A stretch of 64,000 nucleotides of DNA from Bacteroides sp. MSB163 (GTDB lineage: Bacteria > Bacteroidota > Bacteroidia > Bacteroidales > Bacteroidaceae), in the NCBI RefSeq assembly GCF_036416795.1, contig NZ_CP143867.1, positions 6,130,001 to 6,194,000 of the forward strand, read 5' to 3'. Under the pieces are notes generated by a model, which did not search any database, was not told the origin of the DNA, and saw only the letters and a list, made by a program, of their open reading frames with translations. Positions 34,293 to 42,387 of the stretch are shown here, piece after piece (positions within the stretch are counted from its first letter, which is position 1; every line of letters begins with the position of its first letter). Position numbers and translations under genes: made by a program.

Positions 34293-36758
34293 ATGAGAAA
34301 AAAAACATTCATATTACTCTTGTTGTTCATCGCCAATTCTTCCCTATTCAGCCAAAATCTTCTGACGAGGGATGCCCAACTGGAAAAGCAAGTTTATGAA
34401 ACAGGATTGATTCATGCTCCGCTACCCTTGAACACCACCCGTTCATTCGAAGAAAAAGCCCTGAAAAAAGAAATCCTGTCCAGCCAACCGCTTACGGTAT
34501 CCGGCGGAACGGATGGATGGCGCCACTCCGGACAAGGGGAAATGTCTTTTTCTAAAGAGAAGTCTGTATCGGGTAAAGGAAGCATCCGCCTGTCCTTCCC
34601 TACATCTACAGGAGAAAGGGCTACCGGTTCCCCCTCCGACCCCGATTATGCAACCTATGGAAACAGCCGCGTCACCTATCACGTCAATGGAAAAAACTGG
34701 GAAGGATACAATAGGATTTTCTTCTCCATCTATCCCGACTGTGACGGAGCCCGCGTAGTCAATATGAACCTGACATTTACAAACGACAGTTCCACCCCCA
34801 AAGCAGGATATAACCCTCCCAGCGGTTCGCATCTCATCAATCTCGTGAACAAGACGTGGAACCATTGTTTCCTCGAGATAGATGAGTATCAACGGGATAA
34901 AGTAATGGCAATCAGCTTTGATACGGCCCTGAAAGGGAAAGACCGGACTACGGGTGATTCTGCCGTTTATTATATCGATAACCTCCAACTGCAACAAATC
35001 AAGAACCCTGAGCAGGTAAGCGGATGGAGTCCGGCAGAGCATACAATTGCTTATTCCACCACAGGATATGAAACAGGTGACCGGAAAACAGCCATCGTCA
35101 ACACCGGATTGTGTGGTCAATGGAAACATTTCCAACTGATTAATGCTGCTAACGACCAGGTTGCCTACGAAGGTTCACTGGAGCGGCAGCAAACAACTAT
35201 CGGAGAATTCGGAGTTATCGACTTTACCGCTTTCAATCAGCCGGGAGATTATCAACTGAAAGTAGGCGACATCATGACGCCCCCGTTCCGGATAGGTGAA
35301 AACGTATGGGATAACTCCCTTTGGAGAGTGCTGAACTTCCTGTTTTGCCAACGCTGCGGCCATCCTGTTCCCGGCAAACACGCCGCCTGTCACACGGATT
35401 TATTTTCCCGGCATGACGGAAAAAGTATCTCTTACTCGGGCGGATGGCACGATGCAGGCGACTTGTCGCAACAGACCTTACAAACCGGAGATGTGACTTT
35501 CTCCTTATTGGAAGCCTACAACCGCCTCAAAGAAACCAATGCCCCACTGGCTGCACGCTTACTGGAGGAAGCCGAATGGGGAGTTGAGTTTATCCTGAAG
35601 AACCGTTACGGGGATGGTTACCGTGCCAGCAGCATGGGATTGCTTATCTGGCAGGATGGCGTTCTAAATACATTGGATGATATTCATTCGGTACGTGTTC
35701 AGAACATGGCATTCGACAACTTCCTCTATGCAGGCTACGAGGCTTATGCCGCTATGACCATAGACCGGGACCCGATGCTGCAAGAACATCTGCGGAAGGT
35801 GGCGGAAGAGGATTTCTCATTCGCTATGGAGAAGTTCAAAAAAGATGGTTTCGACCTGTTCAAACAGATGTACGAACATAGCTACAATACCTCTCACAGC
35901 CAGTATATGGCAACCATATCCTGGTCCGCCAGCATGCTCTATAAACTGACGGGAAAATCCTGCTATGCGGAAACTGCTGCAGAAGCCATCCGGTATGTAC
36001 TCGATTGCCAGCGCACCGAACCGTTGAAAGACAAAGGCAGGACCTGCGGATTCTTCTATCGGGATAAATCACGGAAATCTATCGTACACTATATCCATCA
36101 GTCGCGCGAGCAGATTTACATGCAAGCCATGACCTTACTCTGCGAAATGCAAAAAGAGCATCCCGATTATCAGAAGTGGGCGAACTCCATACAACTGTAC
36201 GGAAACTATCTGAAAGGCCTGATGAAATATACCCAACCTTACGGAATGGTTCCGAGCGGGGTATATCATGCGGAAGAATATAAAGATTCCGCCAGCTTCT
36301 ACTCCCTCCATCTTTTTCCACCTGCCAATGCACAGGAACTGTACACGGAACAGATAACACGGGGAGTCAAACTCGATAAAGAACATTATCTGAAACGTTT
36401 CCCCGTATGGTTCAGCATCTTCAACGGCAACACAGCCATCCATCTTTCCACCGGAAAATCCGCCGCCATCTGCGGAAACTTCCTCAAAGACGAAGAGTTG
36501 CTGACTATCGGACGGGAACAACTTTACTGGACCGTCGGCAAGAATCCTTTCGGGCAATCGCTGATATACGGTGAAGGGTACAATTATCCTCAGATGAACA
36601 CTTTTTCTTCCGGCGAGATGACCGGTGAAATGCCCGTCGGTATCCGTACGCTGGGCAACGATGACGTCCCCTACTGGCCGCAGACCAACAATGCCTGTTA
36701 CAAGGAAGTGTGGGTGACCTCGGCCGGAAAATGGTTATCGCTTATCGCCGAATATTAA
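34293..36758 (+). CDS. Glycoside hydrolase family 9-type protein, secreted
   Basis: 821 residues with an N-terminal signal peptide (MRKKTFILLLLFIANSSLFS). A beta-sandwich domain (about 65-230, ending YYIDNLQLQQI) precedes a CelD-type Ig-like domain (about 250-345) and then an (alpha/alpha)6 catalytic domain. The catalytic region shows YSGGWHDAGDLSQQTL, the GH9 DAGD aspartates, and the C-terminal WTVGKNPFGQSLIYGEGYNY and NNACYKEVWV motifs carrying the likely general acid Glu. GH9 enzymes cut beta-1,4-glucans, but Bacteroides members of this architecture can have other substrates. It leads a three-gene rightward cluster with ThuA-like and beta-helix proteins. Confidence 0.85.
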   Translation: MRKKTFILLLLFIANSSLFSQNLLTRDAQLEKQVYETGLIHAPLPLNTTRSFEEKALKKEILSSQPLTVSGGTDGWRHSGQGEMSFSKEKSVSGKGSIRLSFPTSTGERATGSPSDPDYATYGNSRVTYHVNGKNWEGYNRIFFSIYPDCDGARVVNMNLTFTNDSSTPKAGYNPPSGSHLINLVNKTWNHCFLEIDEYQRDKVMAISFDTALKGKDRTTGDSAVYYIDNLQLQQIKNPEQVSGWSPAEHTIAYSTTGYETGDRKTAIVNTGLCGQWKHFQLINAANDQVAYEGSLERQQTTIGEFGVIDFTAFNQPGDYQLKVGDIMTPPFRIGENVWDNSLWRVLNFLFCQRCGHPVPGKHAACHTDLFSRHDGKSISYSGGWHDAGDLSQQTLQTGDVTFSLLEAYNRLKETNAPLAARLLEEAEWGVEFILKNRYGDGYRASSMGLLIWQDGVLNTLDDIHSVRVQNMAFDNFLYAGYEAYAAMTIDRDPMLQEHLRKVAEEDFSFAMEKFKKDGFDLFKQMYEHSYNTSHSQYMATISWSASMLYKLTGKSCYAETAAEAIRYVLDCQRTEPLKDKGRTCGFFYRDKSRKSIVHYIHQSREQIYMQAMTLLCEMQKEHPDYQKWANSIQLYGNYLKGLMKYTQPYGMVPSGVYHAEEYKDSASFYSLHLFPPANAQELYTEQITRGVKLDKEHYLKRFPVWFSIFNGNTAIHLSTGKSAAICGNFLKDEELLTIGREQLYWTVGKNPFGQSLIYGEGYNYPQMNTFSSGEMTGEMPVGIRTLGNDDVPYWPQTNNACYKEVWVTSAGKWLSLIAEY

Positions 36759-36793
36759 GAAAGAAATTATTAATCATATAAAATATACATGCT

Positions 36794-37606
36794 ATGAGAA
36801 CAATCAAATTCTATCTGACTCTATTGTTTGCTGTCTGCACATTTCTGGTAAATGCGCAAACGCCTCAAGGCTATCCGGCCAATTATGCCAATGCGCCGCG
36901 TTTCAAAGCACTGGTTTATTATACGCAACATGCGGAAGAAGCACACTATCAATTCTCCCTGCAGGCAGTAGAGTTCTTCAAGAAACTGAACTATGGCGAC
37001 GGCTTTGTACTGGACTTCACCATGGATCTCTCCACATACACCTACGAAAAGCTGAAAGACTACAGCGTAGTGGTAATGCTCGACGGTTATCCCAATACAA
37101 AAGCTGAACGTGACGCTTTTGAAAAATATATGGAAAACGGAGGAGGCTGGGTAGGCTTCCACGTTGCCGCCTATAATGACAAGAACACAAATTGGCCTTG
37201 GTTTGTAGATTTTCTGGGTGGCGGGGTTTTCTATTGTAATAACTGGCCCCCTCAACCTGTATTGGTTGAAGTTGACAATGAGAATCACCCCGTCACCAAG
37301 AATTTACCTGCCTCCTTTGTGGCTCCGTCCAGCGAATGGTATCAGTGGAATCCCAGTCCGAGAGCCAACAAAGACGTAGAAGTCCTGCTCACTCTTTCAC
37401 CTAAGAACTATCCGTTAGGAATCAAGGACGTGGTCAATTTTGGCGACTTCCCTCTCGTATGGACCAATACCAAGTACAGGATGATATACCTGAACATGGG
37501 ACATGGCGATGAAGAATTCATCGATGCTACACAAAATCTCTTATTTGTAAATGCTTTCCGTTGGGTGGTTAGTACTGACAAGAAAGGAGATCCGTTTAAG
37601 AAATAA
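36794..37606 (+). CDS. ThuA-like (trehalose-utilisation) domain protein, secreted
   Basis: 270 residues with a signal peptide (FYLTLLFAVCTFLVNA). The rest is a class-I glutamine-amidotransferase-like ThuA fold: FKALVYYTQHAEEAHYQFSL, VVMLDGYPNT, GGGWVGFHVAAYNDKN, a conserved late NHPVTKNLP and MIYLNMGHGDEEF. ThuA-fold proteins accompany carbohydrate-degradation genes; catalytic activity is mostly undefined. It lies 35 bp after the GH9 gene, so probably co-transcribed. Confidence 0.85.
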   Translation: MRTIKFYLTLLFAVCTFLVNAQTPQGYPANYANAPRFKALVYYTQHAEEAHYQFSLQAVEFFKKLNYGDGFVLDFTMDLSTYTYEKLKDYSVVVMLDGYPNTKAERDAFEKYMENGGGWVGFHVAAYNDKNTNWPWFVDFLGGGVFYCNNWPPQPVLVEVDNENHPVTKNLPASFVAPSSEWYQWNPSPRANKDVEVLLTLSPKNYPLGIKDVVNFGDFPLVWTNTKYRMIYLNMGHGDEEFIDATQNLLFVNAFRWVVSTDKKGDPFKK

Positions 37607-37712
37607 AAGTCAGCAAATACCCTATACTGAATGAAAAACTCAACATTGCAACGTGTAGCGGCCGTGGATGTGTTTATTAAACAGATAATATAATCCGAAG
37701 ATTTGCAGAAAT

Positions 37713-39758
37713 ATGAAAATAAATCAACTTCTCAAGATAGTATTCATTGCGGTTTGCCTCCAGTTAATTGGTCTGCAAGCCAAAGCCAAAGACATCGAAG
37801 TGCGGAATGGGAATATCATCCTGGATTTCAGCACCATGATTTCACCACAAGCCCCTGCCGGCAAATACACCATAAAAAGAGCTACCGGAAAATTCAGCGA
37901 ATACAAAACAATTGGCAGTACCTCTTCAACAACATTTGTCGATAAAAAGCCGAAAGGAAATCCCCATGATTATTACTATCAGATTATGGATAGTAAAGGT
38001 GAATTGGTGGCTTCTATTTCTATGGATGCCGAGTTATTCGGCGACTATGTATACATATATAGCAATACGGACCGGAAAGAAGACGTGGGACATGAAATCA
38101 ATGCCATTCACGACCAGATGTTCGGCAAGGAATTCAGTCCCAACCGTTATGCCCTCTTGTTCAAGGCGGGAGATTACAAGGAAGCCGGACTGCTGAAAGT
38201 CCCGTTCTATGTACATCTGGCAGGGTTGGGCAAAACACCGTTTGACGTGGAAGTTTCCAATATACACACCCCACCCCATCTAAGTAACGGAAACGGCACA
38301 TGTACCTTCTGGCGCTCTACAGAAAACCTGTCCGTCATAGGACCGGAAACCTACGACGAAGAAGAAACTTTCAAATGGGCCGTATCGCAGGCAGCACCTA
38401 TTCGTCGTATCTACTCACAGCGCGTTGTACGTAATCAATGGGAAAACGGATGGGTAAGCGGCGGATTCACCGCAGACTGCTATTTTGAAGCTGCCGCAGG
38501 TTCTAAGAACCAACAACAATGGTATACCCGCAATTCCTTCCTGAATAAAGGACGTGGGGAGTTCGAAGAAATCAAATACAACTACTGTTTCCAAGGCGTT
38601 GAACTGGGGCCGGAAGTAGATACAAAGACCTATCGGAACAACTGGGACAAAGGAGGAAATGTAACTTTCATCCCCACTACCCCAGTCATACGCGAAAAGC
38701 CGTTCTTGTTTATCGGTGACGACGGAAGATACAAAGTATTCCGTCCGGCACTGAAACACGAACACAAAGGAGTATCCTACAGCCGCACTGATATGGGCGA
38801 AGGTGAAAGTCTGGATTTACTGAATGAATTTTATGTAGTGAAACCGGGTGCCTCGGCCGAATATATGAATAAGCAACTCGCAGCGGGTAAACATCTGCTT
38901 ATAACTCCCGGCATGTACGAGCTTTCAGAGCCACTCCGCGTCACCCGCCCCAACACCATTATATTGGGAATAGGATGGGCGACTCTGATTCCGGGAGAAA
39001 AAAATTCCGATACGGCGATTCTGGTAGAAGATGTAGACGGGGTAACGATTGCCTCTCTGATGTTTGATGCACATTACACTTCCAATACCCTGATTCAGGT
39101 CGGCACGGAGAAAACAGCTCAAAGACATATACAAAATCCTATTCTGCTCACCGACTTGTTCTTCCGGATAGGCGGATTCCGTCCGGCAAAGGTACATGTA
39201 GACCGTGCAGTCGAATTAAACAGTAATGACGTGATTGGCGACCATTTCTGGATATGGAGGGCAGATCATGGTGTTCGCGGCAGTGTAGGCTGGGAAATCA
39301 ATACCACCAGAAACGGTCTGATAGTAAACGGCGACTATGTCACCATTTACGGCTTATTCAACGAGCACTTCCAGGAATATCAGACTTACTGGACAGGAGA
39401 ACATGGACGAACTTACTTCTATCAGTGCGAGACGCCCTATGATGCTCCCTCACAGGAATATTACATGAGCGAAAACGGCACACACGCCGGATATGCCGCA
39501 TATAAAGTGGCTGATAACGTGAATACTCATGAAGCTTTTGCCTTCGGCATTTATGATGTGTTACATAACGAAATAATGATTGAAAATTCAATAGAAGTAC
39601 CCGATAAAGCCGGTATAAGAATGTATCACATGTGCAACAACACTCTTTCGGGAGGAGGTGCTAAAGGTTTCAATTATATATTGAACGGCATAGGAAAAAG
39701 TACCTATAATACACACCACGATTACAGGGCATATATAGACGAATTCATAGGAAAATGA
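37713..39758 (+). CDS. Secreted parallel beta-helix protein
   Basis: 681 residues with a signal peptide (LLKIVFIAVCLQLIGLQAKA). An N-terminal beta-sandwich-like region is followed by a long right-handed beta-helix, visible as repeating short hydrophobic strands such as RPNTIILGIGWATLIPG, DGVTIASLMFDAHYTSN, NGLIVNGDYVTIYGLFNEHF and GIRMYHMCNNTLSGGG. Such proteins are usually carbohydrate-active lyases or hydrolases; the overall look is closest to GH55-like or adenylyl-cyclase-annotated beta-helix proteins. Substrate unknown. Third gene of the GH9/ThuA cluster. Confidence 0.75.
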   Translation: MKINQLLKIVFIAVCLQLIGLQAKAKDIEVRNGNIILDFSTMISPQAPAGKYTIKRATGKFSEYKTIGSTSSTTFVDKKPKGNPHDYYYQIMDSKGELVASISMDAELFGDYVYIYSNTDRKEDVGHEINAIHDQMFGKEFSPNRYALLFKAGDYKEAGLLKVPFYVHLAGLGKTPFDVEVSNIHTPPHLSNGNGTCTFWRSTENLSVIGPETYDEEETFKWAVSQAAPIRRIYSQRVVRNQWENGWVSGGFTADCYFEAAAGSKNQQQWYTRNSFLNKGRGEFEEIKYNYCFQGVELGPEVDTKTYRNNWDKGGNVTFIPTTPVIREKPFLFIGDDGRYKVFRPALKHEHKGVSYSRTDMGEGESLDLLNEFYVVKPGASAEYMNKQLAAGKHLLITPGMYELSEPLRVTRPNTIILGIGWATLIPGEKNSDTAILVEDVDGVTIASLMFDAHYTSNTLIQVGTEKTAQRHIQNPILLTDLFFRIGGFRPAKVHVDRAVELNSNDVIGDHFWIWRADHGVRGSVGWEINTTRNGLIVNGDYVTIYGLFNEHFQEYQTYWTGEHGRTYFYQCETPYDAPSQEYYMSENGTHAGYAAYKVADNVNTHEAFAFGIYDVLHNEIMIENSIEVPDKAGIRMYHMCNNTLSGGGAKGFNYILNGIGKSTYNTHHDYRAYIDEFIGK

Positions 39759-40074
39759 TAACAGAACAGCAAGAATAGGAGTGATGTTTTCCACGGGCAT
39801 TGCTGCCAGCATCATCGTGAGGGGCCGCCAGATACGTGGCTGCCACTTCAATGCTGGTGGAGAACGCTGTGGCAGCATTTGCATGACGTGACTATCCGTT
39901 TTCTCACCAACGGCGTAGTTATTACCAAGCTCAACCCGAGATTCATTTGCCTGTTGGGTGCTGGAGCTTTGGCCATCGACGGCATGGAGGAGTTGATGAG
40001 CGAGAAATAGTTTGAACAGATTACTTTCTTTTTTGTCGTACATAGTATATATTTATATAAATTGATAAAAAACT
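39759..40074. other. Gene-poor gap with possible eroded coding sequence
   Basis: A 316-bp gap before the capsule-locus recombinase. A rightward frame without a start encodes HDVTIRFLTNGVVITKLNPR, continuing FICLLGAGALAIDGMEELMSEK to a stop at 40008-40010, and looks protein-like. A second frame begins ATG at 39783 and closes after ~35 codons. A minus-strand frame (39588-40043) runs across and into the neighbouring gene end and looks like a shadow. I cannot assign the fragment to a family; it may be a relic. Confidence 0.35.
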
Positions 40075-41301
40075 ATGGCGACCGTAAAAGTAAAATTCAG
40101 AAAATCATCGGTGGAAGGAAAGGCCGGTAGCATCTATTACCAGCTATGCCACAAGCAAAGCAACAGGCAGATAACCACCCGAATGCATGTGCTTTCCCAA
40201 TGGTGGGATGCAGAAAAGGAAGCATTTATAAGTGAAGCGGACAATAATGGAATGTCAGCACGCTACCAACGTCAAATAGAGAAAGACTTGCGATATATTC
40301 GTCAGATTCTATGCGAATGGGATGAAGCGGGGAAAGACTACACTTTGGCGGACGTCATCGCCCGCTTTCATGCCAGGGATGAAAACGAAGACACAATACT
40401 GTCCTGCTTGGCAGCTCTGGTCGATGAGTTAAAAAATGACGAACGGTGGGGAAACGCCCGCAATTTGCAACGTGCAATGAACAGTTTTTCAGGCTTCCTG
40501 GGAGGTTTGGACATCCCTTTCAAGCAAGTAGACGAAAGACTTATCATGGAATATGAACAATGGCTCCGGGCACGAAAGGTGAGCAAGAACAGCAGTTCTT
40601 TTTATATGCGGACTTTGCGCTCTGCCTATAATAAAGTGATAAGCATAAAGCAATTGGAGCAGACGTATCCCTTTCGGAATGTTTATACCGGTGTGGAACG
40701 TACCCACAAACGTGCTGTGCGTGAAGGTATCATGGTTTGTTTGCAAAAACTGGATCTGACCCATTCTGCTCCACTTGCCTTTTCTCGCGACATGTTTATC
40801 TTCAGTTATTGTACCCGTGGAATGGCTTTCGTAGATATTGCCTATCTAAAGAAAAAGGACATAAACGGAGGAGTGCTCAGCTATGTCCGCCATAAGACTG
40901 GACAACGCCTCATCGTACGCATAGAACCTCTTATAGAGGAGATTATCAAGCGCTACGAACCGTCCGTCCGCAATAGCCCTTATCTTTTCCCTATCATTAC
41001 CTCCAATGATCCGGAAGAAGCTTTCCGACAATATCAGACGGCACTGGGTTATCATAACCGAAAGTTGAAGAAACTGGGGAAATTGACAGGAGAAGATCTA
41101 CGCCTCTCTTCCTATACTGCAAGGCATAGCTGGGCGACGGTTGCACGCAACCACAACGTCCCGTTATCCGTCATTAGTGCAGGCATGGGACATACTTCCG
41201 AAAAGACCACGCTTATATATTTGGAGTCTGTAGAAAATTCACAGATAGACAAAGCAAATGAAGGGATTTTAGAGGCGTTATGTTGTAACGTTTCTAAGTA
41301 A
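40075..41301 (+). CDS. Tyrosine site-specific recombinase of the capsule promoter switch
   Basis: 408 residues of the Bacteroides tyrosine-recombinase type: an N-terminal Arm-like domain, a SAM-like core-binding domain (LAALVDELKNDERWGNARNL), and a catalytic domain with Arg in CTRGMAFVDIAYLKKKD, the HxxR-type box SSYTARHSWATVARNHNVPL, GMGHTSEKTT with the second His, and the nucleophile in LIYLESV. Its last codons and stop lie inside the left 24-bp inverted repeat of the adjacent invertible segment. Recombinases next to Bacteroides capsule loci are known to invert the local promoter; that function is inferred here from position and repeats. Confidence 0.92.
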   Translation: MATVKVKFRKSSVEGKAGSIYYQLCHKQSNRQITTRMHVLSQWWDAEKEAFISEADNNGMSARYQRQIEKDLRYIRQILCEWDEAGKDYTLADVIARFHARDENEDTILSCLAALVDELKNDERWGNARNLQRAMNSFSGFLGGLDIPFKQVDERLIMEYEQWLRARKVSKNSSSFYMRTLRSAYNKVISIKQLEQTYPFRNVYTGVERTHKRAVREGIMVCLQKLDLTHSAPLAFSRDMFIFSYCTRGMAFVDIAYLKKKDINGGVLSYVRHKTGQRLIVRIEPLIEEIIKRYEPSVRNSPYLFPIITSNDPEEAFRQYQTALGYHNRKLKKLGKLTGEDLRLSSYTARHSWATVARNHNVPLSVISAGMGHTSEKTTLIYLESVENSQIDKANEGILEALCCNVSK

Positions 41302-41306
41302 GAAAC
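41283..41306 (+). repeat. Left inverted repeat of the capsule promoter switch
   Basis: 24 bp containing GTTTCTAAGTAAGAAAC (41290-41306), itself an imperfect palindrome. It matches the complement of 41604-41627 at 23 of 24 positions and overlaps the recombinase stop codon (41299-41301), so inversion would leave the protein C-terminus unchanged. Confidence 0.85.
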
Positions 41307-41321
41307 CTTAAAATTACGGCG

Positions 41322-41352
41322 CAAAGATATAACAAATAAAAGAATAAAACAA
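41322..41352 (-). promoter_or_regulatory. Switchable capsule promoter, currently leftward
   Basis: On the minus strand a TTG (plus 41350-41352) stands 20 bp ahead of TATCTTTG (plus 41322-41329), a well-formed Bacteroides promoter. In this orientation it transcribes antisense into the recombinase gene. Confidence 0.7.
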
Positions 41353-41539
41353 CATAATGCTATAAATATTTGTTTATATTTCAATCTCAAAACGAGTACA
41401 AAATATTGATTTTTAACACTATAGACAGATACTCATAAAAAAAAGAAATGAATAGATATTAAAAACAGATGCTAATATAGAACTCGATAGATATATTCTA
41501 AAAAAATTATCCAAACATCGTACCGAATCTACAAGACCT

Positions 41540-41573
41540 AAAAAAATAGGATAAAAAGATATTTTTTATCCTA
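41540..41573 (-). terminator. Leftward terminator-like hairpin inside the invertible segment
   Basis: TAGGATAAAAA (41547-41557) pairs with TTTTTATCCTA (41563-41573). On the minus strand the stem is followed by a T-rich run (plus-strand A-tract at 41540-41546). After inversion it would lie next to the recombinase stop and terminate rightward transcripts from that gene. Confidence 0.5.
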
Positions 41574-41603
41574 CAGTAATTCAAGGGTTTACAACGTCGT
41601 GCC

Positions 41604-41627
41604 GTTTCTTACTTAGAAACGGTACAA
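41604..41627 (-). repeat. Right inverted repeat of the capsule promoter switch
   Basis: Complement of the 41283-41306 repeat with one mismatch (at 41622). It contains GTTTCTTACTTAGAAAC. Confidence 0.85.
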
Positions 41628-41645
41628 TTACAGGGTTACGGATAC

Positions 41646-41666
41646 CTTCTCCTGGGTCAGGAGAAG
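41646..41666 (+). promoter_or_regulatory. Leader hairpin upstream of upxY
   Basis: CTTCTCCT (41646-41653) pairs perfectly with AGGAGAAG (41659-41666) across GGGTC. It is in the ~180-nt untranslated leader between the switch and upxY. UpxY-type antiterminators act on the 5' leader of their own operon, so this is a candidate recognition element. Confidence 0.5.
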
Positions 41667-41805
41667 TTCCGAGTTCCAAAAATCGACAGACAAAACGAAG
41701 AATTGGATTAACCTTGCTTGCTGTGCATCAGAGTTGTTTTGAAGATCAAAAATACTCAGATACGCAGGAATGGAAGGAATATCTTTTAGGTGAGATACGA
41801 CAAAT

Positions 41806-42342
41806 ATGGAAGAGGCATCTTCAATTATGCATTGGTATGCATTCAAAGTCTTTTACAACAAAGTATTTGAGATAGAAGACACGCTGAATAAAGACAAAAT
41901 CGAGAGCTATATTCCTTGTGAAAGAATTCTTGTAGAGCGGGGCGGAGTGAAAAAGCATGTACGTAAACCGATCATTTCCTCCCTTCTGTTCTTCCATTCC
42001 ACAGAGAAACAAGCATTGGCCTTACAGCAGAAGCTGGCAGACCGAGTTCTACTATATACCCGTCTTGTCAATTGGCAAAAGCTGCCGATAGCTATTCCCG
42101 AACGTGAAATGAAAATTTTCATGCTTGTCACTTCCTCCGGAGAGAAAGGGCTGGACTATTTCGGCGATGTTCCCATGGAGTACAGCACCGGCGAACGGGT
42201 TCTTGTTACGGATGGTCCATTCAAGGGAGCAGAAGGCTGCATACACCGCATCAAAGGAAACCGCCGCCTGATAGTAGCAATACAAGGTGTGTGCGCGGTG
42301 GCAACTGCCTATATTCCCCAATGCTTTCTCAGGAAAATATAA
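41806..42342 (+). CDS. upxY: UpxY-type transcription antitermination protein
   Basis: 178 residues of the NusG-like family that opens Bacteroides capsule operons. The N-terminal NGN domain starts HWYAFKVFYNKVFEIEDTL and the C-terminal KOW region holds GERVLVTDGPFKGAEGCIHR. It promotes read-through of its own capsule operon. The ATG at 41806 is used; an internal Met at 41827 (MHWYAF) is a possible alternative start. The usual second regulator UpxZ is not seen: the next gene begins 46 bp later and is a sugar-phosphate transferase. Confidence 0.9.
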   Translation: MEEASSIMHWYAFKVFYNKVFEIEDTLNKDKIESYIPCERILVERGGVKKHVRKPIISSLLFFHSTEKQALALQQKLADRVLLYTRLVNWQKLPIAIPEREMKIFMLVTSSGEKGLDYFGDVPMEYSTGERVLVTDGPFKGAEGCIHRIKGNRRLIVAIQGVCAVATAYIPQCFLRKI

Positions 42343-42387
42343 ATCAATACAATTAAACAAGCTCTCACCTAATCAAATCCTTCAGAA

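Larger units (their letters stand above)
41307..41603. other. Predicted 297-bp invertible promoter segment, OFF orientation
   Basis: The AT-rich segment between the two 24-bp inverted repeats. Its only exact -7 box points left (towards the recombinase), and no rightward TAnnTTTG box is found between 41307 and the upxY start. If the segment flips, that box would move to about 41581-41588 and face upxY. It also contains a hairpin with a T-tract for leftward transcripts at its right end. Confidence 0.8.

Noticed and set aside
39588..40043. 151-residue minus-strand frame before the recombinase
   Set aside because: It runs into the 3' end of the beta-helix gene and has no recognisable protein features.
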